A stretch of 52,091 nucleotides of DNA, taken from IMG/VR virus record IMGVR_UViG_3300022752_000103, positions 1 to 52,091 of that record; one strand, 5' to 3'. The stretch comes from a virus. Positions within the stretch are counted from its first letter, which is position 1, and every line of letters starts with the position of its first letter. Below, piece after piece: positions 44,001-50,534 of this stretch. The notes under the pieces were generated by a model that saw only the letters and a list, made by a program, of their open reading frames with translations, searched no databases and was not told where the DNA came from. A program made the translations under genes and the position numbers.

Positions 44001-46958
44001 GTATATACCAAAAGAAGATAAAAGAGAAGATACTGGTTTTCCTTTTACACTAGAAACTTCCGCTAAAATATCTTTACCGCCAGAGTTAGTGTAGTCAATA
44101 TCTACAATACTTCCGATAGAAAAATTTGACGTGGAAGAAAAAACAGAAACATTAGAGACAGAACCTGTTGTGATATCTTCAACGAAGGCTACTACCCCAT
44201 CTCCATTATTTTCAGTTCTACTTGTTCTTAATCGAGTAATGTTGTTGGGTAAATCATCTTGCGAGATAGTTTTATTGTAATTAGAATCTACAGGAATAGA
44301 ATAGTAATTTTTTCCCAAGAAATAAGGATATGCTGGAACATTATTAGACTCTATAGTTAAAAAATAGGCATACACTCCATCTGGATAATCTGGAGTAACA
44401 CAAAATCTTCCGTTATTTTCATCCAAATCCCCGAAACGATGAGAATATTCATAATCTTCAATAAACGATCCCAAAGCATACGCATTTGTTGATGGTCCCC
44501 CTGATCTGTTTATTTTTAATCTATAACTAGAACGCATTCTAGTAATGAGTGACTGTGGATTTCCTGGTGTCTGATATCCATATGGACCATATATTGGATT
44601 ACCATCATAAGCATAACCAATAATTGGAGAATGTGTTAATGTTAATGGGACATTACCAACATTATCTAAATTGTCGTTTAAAGCAACCCTTAAATCTTTT
44701 GGATTTGCGACATGAGAATATCCATATCCAAACGCTAAATTGTTGTTGATAAAATAATGCCCATAATTATTATCTAAGTTTGTCTTTAGTTTCTCAAATC
44801 TATTTTTTGTCCAAGTTCTAACAACAGAAATTGCCTGTGCTCCAGAACCAATAGATTGAATTTCGATAGTTGTTGTTCGTGGATCATAAAACTTTCCTTC
44901 ATTATTTTTGACAAATCCCGTGAGCTGACCTTCATCAGAAATTACAGCAGTGAAATCAGCAAATCTTCCTTTTCCTGAAGAATCTTTAACTATAACTCGT
45001 GGAGCGGTTGTATAGTACTCACCAGCGTTTGTTATTTTTATACTTGTAATTCTACCATTCGTGATGATTGGTTCTACAGTAGAATTTCTTCCTGAAGTTA
45101 TAACTATTGTAGGAACGGGTGGGAAAAATCCACTTCCAGCATCAATAACATCAATTCTATCAATTGTGTCTCCAGATAATACCGCTTGAACGTTTGCTAC
45201 TCCGCTAACTCCAGCACTATCAATCACCAAAACCTTTGGTGGGTTTAAATATCCACTACCTTTGTTAGTTACTTGAATATTTGTGATCTCGCCAAAGGTT
45301 ATTGTTTCTTCGTCTTTTACGCCTCTTATAGGAACACCATTGATCAATACACCAACATCTTTATTACTGGTTTCGTAAATCTCTGTGGTTCTTGTGGGAG
45401 TTTTTCTGATTAATTTTAGATGCTTTTGGTCCTCAAGAGTAATATTCCATGTATTCTTGCCAATATTGTAATTAGGATATCCAGAAGAAGCAATATAATA
45501 ATACTGTTCGTCTTCATAAACAGCGGAAACATTTACTGGTACTTCCGCTAATGAAGTTACAGAAGAAAATGTGTTGTTTTCATTTAATAACCAACGAATA
45601 CTATTTGTTTGCTTTCTGAAAATGATTGGATTTTTTGTTTCAAATCCAGATGGAGCAATCTGAATAGAATCTCCAACAGAAGAATATGGAGTTGGAGTTT
45701 TTTGGTCTAAATTATATAAAATACCTAAAATCAATAAACCCTTTGTTTGAGTAGCTCCTGTACTATCAATATAAGAAACAGAAACATTGGATTTCTCATA
45801 TACAGGAGTATTTGCTGAATATGTTATTGGGTTTGAACCCCTTGATTCAATAACAAATTGATTTACTGTTTTTGATCTAAATTTTACGATTTCTGTACCG
45901 ACAACAAACTGCCCGCTTGTATTTTTCCACCCAGCAGTCGAATATACATTTACCCTATTATTTGTAGAAGCGGTAGATAACAGTGGTGAGGTTAGGTATG
46001 TTTGTGAAATTACAGAAAATTGACCTATTACACTGGATTCTGCGAGGATAACCTCGTAAAATCCCTCACCAATAGAAATAATATTATCAATAACAGCAGA
46101 AGCATAAAGAATAGAAGAATTACTGGAATCTTCTACTTGATTAATTCTAGAACCAATTAACTGACGAATATCCGATACATTTCCTAAAATTTTAACCTTT
46201 AGCGAATAATTATTAATCCATTCGCCGCTCGAAGCTTTGTATGTTGAGTCTTTTGGATACCAAACCGTAGGGTCATTTGGTAAATCTGATGGAACTAAAG
46301 AATTGAATAAAAACTTGATTGATGACTCTGTTCCCTTAGCAGCATAAAACTTTTTGATGTTCTTGATCAATAAAGATTTGTCTGCTGTCGTTTTGAGATT
46401 TGCTTCTGGGAAAGATGACAAATATTCTTTTTCAAAATTTTTAACTAAAGAATATAGGAAAAGATTGCTGATATTAAGGACAACATCTCCAGTCAAAAAT
46501 CCTACCGTTGTTGGTGTTCCTACACCAACTTGATTGTTTGGAACTGACTTAAAATCAATCGAAGAATAAAGATCACCTAGTTTGGTTGCTGCGCTTACAT
46601 TTCTGTAACAGTTTACGAATGAAGTAGCAGTTTTGGTTTTGTAAAAAATAACTTCACTGCCAATGAGAACATATCCATTTGTACTTGGGAATGAAGAAGT
46701 ATTTTCTACTAAAATCGTAGTATCTGTTGGCAGTACGTTTTGCGTTAAAACAGTTTCTTGACGCAATAAATCATGAGCATAAGTATCAATATCACGATAC
46801 TTAACTACGTTATTAACTAAATCAAGAGGTTGTCCTGGCAACTCAAGTTGTTCATAATATTTCTGTATGAACGCAGAAAATTTAGGGTACTCAGATGCTA
46901 TAAAATCTGGTAACTGATGATCAACGAGAGCAGAAAGACTTTTTACTTTGGATGCCAT
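38001..46958 (-). CDS. Giant baseplate protein with YHYH domain, gp7 position (2985 residues)
   Basis: The N-terminus contains ALVDHQLPDFIASEYPKFSA and FIQKYYEQLELPG, conserved in cyanophage baseplate giants. A module of the form FPS..GYVLIGSEVIFYK or FPSSGKLLVGDEMVTYTSK recurs at about residues 90-125, 335-380 and 1480-1530 and again at the very C-terminus. GSGY-type beta repeats are frequent (NKGSGYLNPPKVLVID, DAGSGFFPPVPTIVIT, NGGSGYLTPPRVYVA). A YHYH-type domain lies at about 740-900: IIGYAYDGNPIYGPYGY, then DYEYSHRFGDLDENNGRF and DYPDGVYAYFLTI. Near 2020 comes TPIDIWRALIKASTHPAGFK, a conserved baseplate-type motif. It lies between gp6 and gp8, exactly where T4 gp7 (1032 residues) sits, so a wedge-initiator role is likely by synteny, not by visible similarity. 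Confidence 0.83.
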   Translation of the reverse strand: MASKVKSLSALVDHQLPDFIASEYPKFSAFIQKYYEQLELPGQPLDLVNNVVKYRDIDTYAHDLLRQETVLTQNVLPTDTTILVENTSSFPSTNGYVLIGSEVIFYKTKTATSFVNCYRNVSAATKLGDLYSSIDFKSVPNNQVGVGTPTTVGFLTGDVVLNISNLFLYSLVKNFEKEYLSSFPEANLKTTADKSLLIKNIKKFYAAKGTESSIKFLFNSLVPSDLPNDPTVWYPKDSTYKASSGEWINNYSLKVKILGNVSDIRQLIGSRINQVEDSSNSSILYASAVIDNIISIGEGFYEVILAESSVIGQFSVISQTYLTSPLLSTASTNNRVNVYSTAGWKNTSGQFVVGTEIVKFRSKTVNQFVIESRGSNPITYSANTPVYEKSNVSVSYIDSTGATQTKGLLILGILYNLDQKTPTPYSSVGDSIQIAPSGFETKNPIIFRKQTNSIRWLLNENNTFSSVTSLAEVPVNVSAVYEDEQYYYIASSGYPNYNIGKNTWNITLEDQKHLKLIRKTPTRTTEIYETSNKDVGVLINGVPIRGVKDEETITFGEITNIQVTNKGSGYLNPPKVLVIDSAGVSGVANVQAVLSGDTIDRIDVIDAGSGFFPPVPTIVITSGRNSTVEPIITNGRITSIKITNAGEYYTTAPRVIVKDSSGKGRFADFTAVISDEGQLTGFVKNNEGKFYDPRTTTIEIQSIGSGAQAISVVRTWTKNRFEKLKTNLDNNYGHYFINNNLAFGYGYSHVANPKDLRVALNDNLDNVGNVPLTLTHSPIIGYAYDGNPIYGPYGYQTPGNPQSLITRMRSSYRLKINRSGGPSTNAYALGSFIEDYEYSHRFGDLDENNGRFCVTPDYPDGVYAYFLTIESNNVPAYPYFLGKNYYSIPVDSNYNKTISQDDLPNNITRLRTSRTENNGDGVVAFVEDITTGSVSNVSVFSSTSNFSIGSIVDIDYTNSGGKDILAEVSSVKGKPVSSLLSSFGIYTFFDYFSASITSQLTSTGITNYPVNVSGLGFSITIDAKDIPDYNLNTTDVLLRDGSILVLLPPSLNKCVKITTESPCYLYDGDTLTQSGTFASGKIIGNVFNGKTIILKEVTKNFEPSNTNFAASSIEVVNLVVDKISSYTADSEIFLTNGKQAIILSTSSNKINLASNTFVNGEPIIFSSVFAGLLTNKIYYVVNSSPTNFQVATTPNGLALLLPDISSPGSVVLSQRGYGVVLESTDQKNICKVRVQRGNFDVDATYFLRTNNLRDTVGSRIVQKIPLSSGIKVLTSTDKIAVLKTTENHGVSVNENIIVDIIPDDFNTTTTVYTRKKIYQKVKLSTPFYNKTLVDSGVGRIILLNSGSDYAYDTSGNSTLTNVELIFVDQTKCRGETGQIVSNISESVIGNPGNQNNARATLTVTNGLITSIVIISKGKFYKKGDILTISPSSGYQNPLSSSARSLLVEVDHAGFASSNTKLFLNEITSISNGDYLKIDSEIMEVVSINANENSVVVLRGQKNTIAADHIFNRTVSSESPRYKLEFNYQLGTTVADPFVDSYDPETGELVLTFESGNTITTINPITSSSFFYDQNTPRKLVGVVDVIESPKFKFEFSYDNVNWRKNPVIPIQKFYKYKFDTSHPSLAGSFLEFSPSGNLNILTNEVEKSIEKPGFANSFISLKIGFGANISSNNFSDKKISEFTNYYFYDKNNIIDSEKAYLRLIDDPLQGEHRIIYTTPSEMVYEVSNYPQYSGYGIISYTTTSTNAVGQINTIKLVNSGNSMSSIPVVAGVRPSASSECTVNIEWNPQTQSIIGVSIINSGQNYSKPKAIVVNGDGRSAVFDVRKSTDNSIAAVILVNGGTGFTYKPEVRIVETDVKLYFESTNIGIPKKVSIIQNGKAFNADYTTKRKITSHRILILKDFPEKAFFEGEIVEQYDGSVLIAKGYVSKDGWKEGSNILKLNRVEGEFRNNFQITGKTQLKTAKVISSFVGEFNYDIKSYYDNLGYYASDKSKLSTSSQKLTDSDFYQDYSYVIRSRTPIDIWRALIKASTHPAGFKLFGEVFIESDAIARMKPNPPSLDSVSTIQLWDPQKNKVTVQNTYRTVTQSILNSSFMDVQRGKGALFVNSFDDAETSSFEIVLDPPFNGYFDLNGNRAGNKIFTMKILGSNNPVAVPQQENLVISLDGILQQPGLAFTVSNTQITFKEAPLGYRNSQGQSITPSQYVEGVDTPSQKFIGKILRYKDTTVNSQFFKKIKNISNQFDGVKTTFQLIDDSNNNIVLESGNNLLVTIDGVLQTAGITPTFPIDRSYYIRRTVTPNEIVFIEPPKSGQVFGAYSISSYEIAEIDTSLVDGITYGPFIMRRVINKKPLEVFIDNNILVFVDRVLQKKTKDYFIQGSSIRFTNPPLSGQKIVILYYYGRSVSTSITAFNYEEDTYFNLIKIDLNYVPPLAQYADRICYQGTSTTNYTAIGKAKGVSVTNTGSILYIESQNAPFDPSKNITIINGLASGLGDLIIPFSSIISVSDFERDDETLGILQKTNSGWLIGSSISRTSPNFIDIGDRIRVDGEKSYRKILSLPQKVFKTQYNSNSSIANNFFGRLSVTPNEEVGRGEGLSVTASIQNGSVTQLEWNDRNYSQYGLSRIQPGAYGYENAPKLIFVPQPLRDEGGTIIAPAQGGGASGFAVESKGEIIDIVLTNGGSGYLTPPRVYVAKGFDIIKNPEKKVTTKVELTFFPEIKTTLLISALINLEYGFAVHEAESIISPTELLEPSTVITTGIHPFFETIPVATVADIKYDLTERQLQFEILISSNSVVSLKNEIVVNVHTLWENVKSTSVNSVKQEIVKSIPTGFSDTYAEPEISIVSFAPLTLGSTLKKFENGAFNDMGYLQLGGICLDQFDRLYGDITIEDFEVRSMSSKGVTEETLMNLGYGSTNELGAYLQMPLTTSNTIIYVANTNGFPSSGKLLVGDEMVTYTSKLVDRFIGVLRGQNNTTAKIHGAGDYLRTTN

Positions 46959-46964
46959 TTACTT

Positions 46965-48770
46965 CTATTCTTGAATTAGTGTAAAAGAACTCTTTTCAAT
47001 GTCTACATCAAGATAAATTTGACGCTTTGCGATAATATCATTATATTGCGGTTTTAATCTTATTTCTATTTTGTTGTCGGAGAATGATCCCTTGATGATA
47101 TTTAAATTATATAATCTGACATCACCTTTCGCATAATCAATTTCTCCTTGTTCAGAATTTAGGACTATCTTATCGCCAGTTTGTGAATCTAAGCGATATA
47201 AAACTACTTTGGAACCTCTATCCTCAAGATAAACAATATTATTTGGATATTGCTGAATAACAAATCCAGTAGACACCAAAGTTTGTGTATCAATGTCATC
47301 ATCAAATGGATTGCTCAAGCAAAATTCATAATAAGCACTACTATTTAATGCTGGATAAAAATCTTTTCTCATGATAACATCAGTCAAATTAGATTTGATT
47401 GCCTTTTCAGAAGCATCAATTGTGCTAATTGCTTTACTGTATCTAAATTTGCCACCAAATTTTTCAGTATCTGATAACTGAATATACTTAGTTAAATTGG
47501 AGATGACTTTTTCCTTAAGTTGATTTGAATTTAAGTTTGTTGAGGACTGGTCGTAATAGACTCTCGAATTCAATTCTACGAAAATAATTGAAGGGTCAAC
47601 AATTTCAGGAGTGACAGCAGCCACCGCATATTTTTTAATTTCTTGTAGAATTAAATTTTTGGTGTACGATGAAAGAAAACTTAACTCTCTTGGTTTGATT
47701 GATACCTTTACTTTTCCATATTCAGGTGGATTATCTTCTTCGCCACCATATGAAATAATATCAGAGATTGCTGGGTATATTCTTCTTACAATCGCTTCGT
47801 AGTCTAGTGTCGTAACAGCACGATTCTGTGCCCCAAAACTTGCTGGAGCATTCTGTTTGATGCTTTCTATACTTTCTATACCAGCGCCACCAAACGCCTT
47901 CGTGAGCGTTGTAACGCTATTAACAGTAACGGTGAAATTGGTATTGCCAGCAACGTCTGCGATTAGACCGTTGTATGTAAAAACAGAAGCTCCATTCGTC
48001 GCATCAGCGTTTGTTGTTAAGTAACTTATTTCAATAACTTGACCAGCAATGAGTTTCTTACCAAAAATTCCGTCGCCAAATGTAATCTTGTAATTTTCAT
48101 CTTCAACTTCAGTGACAAAATATGTCGGAGAAGTGGCGCCAACATTTAAAATATTATCTGACTGTACAAATTTTTGAAAAGAAGAGGAATTAGAACTCTC
48201 ATAAACATTGATTCTAATTGATGAGGTATCAATGTTTTGATTTTGTAAAAGTACGCTATATGAACCAGTATAAGCAGGAACAGTATATGTGTTTGAAATG
48301 TATAGTCCTTCGTAAATTTTAACGTCTGTGAAATTTATACTATTATCGGGCAAAACATTTGTCTGTACATCATCAAGTAAAACATATTGATATACAGTTT
48401 CATCTATATTTGTTAAAAATGAATTTCCTCTTTTTAAAAATACAGATTGCGGCAAGTTAACTCCACTTAGAATAATATTCAGATTTACAGCAGCCGCCGC
48501 TGCCACCGCTGAACGTGGAGTGTAACCCAGTTCTTTTGCTCTCGCAACAACATTATCTCTTAAAGTTGCTGAGTCAAGAAAAGTCTCATTAACGCTCATG
48601 TTAGCGTTAAATGATGTGTAATACGTGTTATATGCTAACACGTCAAGCAATGTTCCAAGGGTTGAACCCTCAAAATCATAATCAGTAAATTCAGAATTCG
48701 CTCTCAAATAATCTCTAAGAGCATTTTTTATTTCAAAATAATCTAAACTTGTTAACTGATTATATGCCAT
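46965..48770 (-). CDS. gp6: Baseplate wedge protein gp6
   Basis: This 601-residue protein is gp6, the wedge subunit of the baseplate-J family that forms the inner ring and transmits the contraction signal. The N-terminus LTSLDYFEIKNALRDYLRAN, then FEGSTLGTLLDVLAYNTYYT and NMSVNETFLDSATLRDNVVA, is the classic gp6 pattern. A central VTTLDYEAIVRRIYP and NPPEYGKVKVSIKP complete the J-like core. It is close to the length of T4 gp6 (660). The ATG overlaps the gp25 stop by one base, and the next gene starts six bases after its stop. The gp25-gp6 pair is one of the most conserved in contractile tails. Confidence 0.95.
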   Translation of the reverse strand: MAYNQLTSLDYFEIKNALRDYLRANSEFTDYDFEGSTLGTLLDVLAYNTYYTSFNANMSVNETFLDSATLRDNVVARAKELGYTPRSAVAAAAAVNLNIILSGVNLPQSVFLKRGNSFLTNIDETVYQYVLLDDVQTNVLPDNSINFTDVKIYEGLYISNTYTVPAYTGSYSVLLQNQNIDTSSIRINVYESSNSSSFQKFVQSDNILNVGATSPTYFVTEVEDENYKITFGDGIFGKKLIAGQVIEISYLTTNADATNGASVFTYNGLIADVAGNTNFTVTVNSVTTLTKAFGGAGIESIESIKQNAPASFGAQNRAVTTLDYEAIVRRIYPAISDIISYGGEEDNPPEYGKVKVSIKPRELSFLSSYTKNLILQEIKKYAVAAVTPEIVDPSIIFVELNSRVYYDQSSTNLNSNQLKEKVISNLTKYIQLSDTEKFGGKFRYSKAISTIDASEKAIKSNLTDVIMRKDFYPALNSSAYYEFCLSNPFDDDIDTQTLVSTGFVIQQYPNNIVYLEDRGSKVVLYRLDSQTGDKIVLNSEQGEIDYAKGDVRLYNLNIIKGSFSDNKIEIRLKPQYNDIIAKRQIYLDVDIEKSSFTLIQE

Positions 48771-49165
48771 TAGACTCTAGTTCTTTCTAGGAATAGGGTA
48801 ATATTGTCGGTTTTTTCTGGTAATCCAACAATAGAGTAATCAATCTCTACGTCATACCCATCGTCACTATCATTTATATCAACACTTACTGAGTTTAATA
48901 GCACTCTTGGTTCAAACGCATTGATGGTATATTCGATTTCTTCTCTAATAGAAGTGGCATTAATGAAATCTAATGGTTCAAATAGTAGTTGTGTGATGCG
49001 ACTGCCAATATTTGGATTGAAAAATCTTTCACCAGGGTAAGTGGTCAAGAGATTTTCGACGGATTTTTTAATCGCAACGAAATCCTTGACCACCATAAGA
49101 TCATTTGTAATAGGATTTTTAGCAAATGTAATGCTAAGATCTTTAAATGACCTACTTTCAGGCAT
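48770..49165 (-). CDS. gp25: Baseplate wedge protein gp25
   Basis: This 131-residue protein is gp25 of the GPW/gp25 family (T4: 132 residues). It joins gp6 and gp53 in the wedge and lies under the first sheath ring. The conserved core reads VKKSV-like AIKKSVENLLTTYPGERFFN, then PNIGSRITQLLFEP, with the EPR motif in NAFEPRVLL. Despite old lysozyme annotations for this family no catalytic site is expected. It is the first gene of a long baseplate operon and has an exact late promoter 22 bases upstream (49187-49194). The Shine-Dalgarno is poor, so the late promoter and the start were judged mainly from position and length. Confidence 0.95.
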   Translation of the reverse strand: MPESRSFKDLSITFAKNPITNDLMVVKDFVAIKKSVENLLTTYPGERFFNPNIGSRITQLLFEPLDFINATSIREEIEYTINAFEPRVLLNSVSVDINDSDDGYDVEIDYSIVGLPEKTDNITLFLERTRV

Positions 49166-49186
49166 GAGAATACTCTATTTTATTAT

Positions 49187-49194
49187 TATTTATA
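49187..49194 (-). promoter_or_regulatory. Late promoter for the gp25-gp6 baseplate operon
   Basis: An exact TATAAATA on the minus strand, 22 bases before the gp25 ATG, in the short spacer after the 63-residue gene. Confidence 0.78.
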
Positions 49195-49202
49195 CCCCAT
49201 TC

Positions 49203-49394
49203 TCAATGCCAACGCTCCACATAATCATCAAATCCACCCCTGCCACCACAAGGTCTAGACATTCTATCTACTGGTGGGTCGTTTTTTCTTGAGTTATTTG
49301 TCGGAGTCATCGCTCCATAGTCTGTAATTAGTTTTGTAGTACCCCAATTTTCTTTCATATACGAAATATCTCGGTCTACTTGATATTTTGCCAT
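49203..49394 (-). CDS. Small hypothetical protein upstream of gp25
   Basis: A 63-residue protein: MAKYQVDRDISYMKENWGTT at the start, then a Pro- and Asn-rich middle and a Gly-rich end (SRPCGGRGGFDDYVERW). One Cys only, no membrane segment. It has a clear GGAG Shine-Dalgarno at a good distance. The gene lies between the terminator at 49460-49482 and the gp25 late promoter, so it may be a separate transcript. I do not recognise the family. Its place beside gp25 hints at a minor tail or regulatory part, but that is only context. Confidence 0.72.
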   Translation of the reverse strand: MAKYQVDRDISYMKENWGTTKLITDYGAMTPTNNSRKNDPPVDRMSRPCGGRGGFDDYVERWH

Positions 49395-49459
49395 CTGTTT
49401 TTCTCCAAAAAGGTTAAAACAGAACTTTTTACGGGGTTGCTATCCCGAAAAAACACAAA

Positions 49460-49482
49460 AAAACGCCAAAAAATGGCGTTTT
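49460..49482 (-). terminator. Terminator after the 47-residue gene
   Basis: A perfect 9-bp inverted repeat (AAAACGCCA / TGGCGTTTT) with a five-base loop, followed on the minus strand by a T-rich run. It lies 13 bases past the stop at 49495. Confidence 0.82.
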
Positions 49483-49494
49483 GATCAAAATTTC

Positions 49495-49638
49495 TTAACG
49501 TCCTTGCCCACGATAGCGTTTTTTGCGTCCATTACGTGAGGATGCAGCAAGATTTGTATTTTTACTGCAACCTTGACGAGTGCATTTAGGTTTTCCAACG
49601 ACATATCCAGATTTTGTAAAACTTGTTGTTTTTGCCAT
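49495..49638 (-). CDS. Short basic protein (47 residues) with own sigma70-type promoter
   Basis: Reading from the ATG at 49638 gives MAKTTSFTKSGYVVGKPKCT, RQGCSKNTNLAASSRNGRKK and RYRGQGR, then TAA. The protein is very basic (twelve Lys or Arg in 47) with two Cys. It ends in an Arg/Gly-rich tail, which fits nucleic-acid binding (inference). I recall similar short basic proteins in T4-like cyanophages, without a known function. It has a good Shine-Dalgarno (GAGG), a near-consensus sigma70 promoter (49669-49697) and a terminator immediately downstream, so it is a self-contained transcription unit. Short length had hidden it from simple ORF searches; the regulatory frame around it makes it convincing. 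Confidence 0.8.
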   Translation of the reverse strand: MAKTTSFTKSGYVVGKPKCTRQGCSKNTNLAASSRNGRKKRYRGQGR

Positions 49639-49668
49639 AAAATAAAGTAACCTCGTAACTATGTTTAA

Positions 49669-49697
49669 ATTATACCATCATTTGCCTTTGTTGGCAA
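49669..49697 (-). promoter_or_regulatory. Host-type sigma70 promoter for the 47-residue gene
   Basis: On the minus strand a -35 TTGCCA (49692-49697) and a -10 TATAAT (49669-49674) are separated by exactly 17 bases, with an extended TGG before the -10. The -10 centre is about 33 bases before the ATG at 49638. The -35 lies in the end of the PAAR-like gene. Confidence 0.75.
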
Positions 49698-50052
49698 TAT
49701 TTATGTTTGGATGTTGAAAAGGGGCAACGAAAACTCTTCTTGTTCCAGGAAATGATGTTAATTCTGTGGCATCGCCCTGTACAGCAGGAAGGAGTTTATT
49801 AATGTAAACACTCATATTCTTTGTTGTGATTACTTTTCGTGCCGCTACAGGAACTACGCAAGGTATCAAAGGATTATTTGGCACACCGACCACTGTATCT
49901 GGTGGAATTGCGTTGTGTAAATACCTCAAAGCTTGTTTATTGAAAAAAACGTTTGGAGATGTTACAAATCCTACAACTGGTTTAGCGGGATATGTACATG
50001 GTCCATTCACACTCTGAGTATCAGGAGTTTCTGGTCCTACTAGAAGTGGCAT
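49678..50052 (-). CDS. Probable PAAR-like tail-spike tip protein (124 residues)
   Basis: The protein begins MPLLVGPETPDTQSVNGPCT. Two segments look like the repeats of PAAR or PAAR-like proteins: SPNVFFNKQALRYLHNA at about residues 32-48 and NMSVYINKLLPAVQGDATE at about 79-97, similar to the family's SPTVFVNGKPAARVGD. Two Cys (about 19 and 65) and two His (about 46 and 115) could be metal ligands. In T4 the PAAR protein gp5.4 caps the spike that pierces the host envelope. The place near gp25 fits. The call is by pattern only and the length is a little greater than a minimal PAAR domain. It overlaps the end of the upstream gene by 32 bases. Confidence 0.5.
   Translation of the reverse strand: MPLLVGPETPDTQSVNGPCTYPAKPVVGFVTSPNVFFNKQALRYLHNAIPPDTVVGVPNNPLIPCVVPVAARKVITTKNMSVYINKLLPAVQGDATELTSFPGTRRVFVAPFQHPNINIANKGK
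49698..49705 (-). promoter_or_regulatory. Possible late promoter adjoining the sigma70 promoter
   Basis: The minus strand reads CATAAATA, a one-mismatch late element, directly upstream of the -35 box. It is inside the coding sequence of the PAAR-like gene, so it could be chance. Confidence 0.35.
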
Positions 50053-50308
50053 TTTTTTTCTTCGTTTCTTTGAATTTATTTAGTTTGTCATACAAATCAT
50101 CCAAAACCTCATTGAGTTTTACATAATCCTCCCCTTCGGGTGGTTTGTACATGATAATGAATGGATCTGGTAGTTTTGTAAGGCGTTCTTCAATTTTTCT
50201 TATTCTTTTTTCTAGGTTTTGAAGTTGACTCTCCAAAACCCTGACCTGCTGATTCGTTTCGGATGTCAACAATTTGCTTAAGCTCGTCCTCCAAACTTGA
50301 TTGTTCAT
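50021..50308 (-). CDS. Coiled-coil protein overlapping its upstream gene in another frame
   Basis: From an internal ATG at 50308 the frame encodes 95 residues. The middle has a clear heptad run (VRVLESQLQNLEKRIRKIEE), and a second helix follows (VKLNEVLDDLYDKLNKFKET). A GGAG Shine-Dalgarno lies nine bases before this ATG. The frame is open further up, to an ATG at 50365, but the shorter start has the ribosome site. Its first 119 bases overlap the end of the 114-residue gene in a different frame. Its last 32 bases overlap the PAAR-like gene. The function is unknown; a chaperone or scaffold role for the following tail genes is possible. Confidence 0.6.
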   Translation of the reverse strand: MNNQVWRTSLSKLLTSETNQQVRVLESQLQNLEKRIRKIEERLTKLPDPFIIMYKPPEGEDYVKLNEVLDDLYDKLNKFKETKKKNATSSRTRNS

Positions 50309-50534
50309 CCATTGTCTCTCCAAAGGTTGCTGTGTCGGTGTAAATAAGTTCGCCAGTTTTATCAAATGTTGAAATTTCTAGAGAATCATCAGCATCATAC
50401 AAACCGCTATACCACTTATCAGCTAAAGTTAACATGTGATCTGCTAATTTGTCATAATCATTAAATGATTGATCATCAATCACTTCACCATTCTTGCCGA
50501 CGATTTTGTACTGTATGGTTTTATCTTCAGTCAT
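50190..50534 (-). CDS. Acidic hypothetical protein (114 residues)
   Basis: The start chosen is the ATG at 50534 (MTEDKTIQYKIVGKNGEVID). It overlaps the AbrB-like stop in an AATGACTGA junction and has GTGAAG before it. A longer frame from 50564 would reach further into the upstream gene. The fold is likely alpha-beta: SFNDYDKLADHMLTLADKWY, then SLEISTFDKTGELIYTDTAT. The end is basic (SKPRKKNKKN). The pattern of a short strand, a helix with a Trp-Tyr pair, and a strand recurs in small phage proteins, but I cannot place it in a family. It belongs to the accessory cluster before the baseplate operon. Confidence 0.7.
   Translation of the reverse strand: MTEDKTIQYKIVGKNGEVIDDQSFNDYDKLADHMLTLADKWYSGLYDADDSLEISTFDKTGELIYTDTATFGETMDEQSSLEDELKQIVDIRNESAGQGFGESTSKPRKKNKKN

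Noticed and set aside
48770-49165. Lysozyme activity for gp25
   Set aside because: Old family labels mention lysozyme, but gp25 proteins are structural and no catalytic motif is visible.
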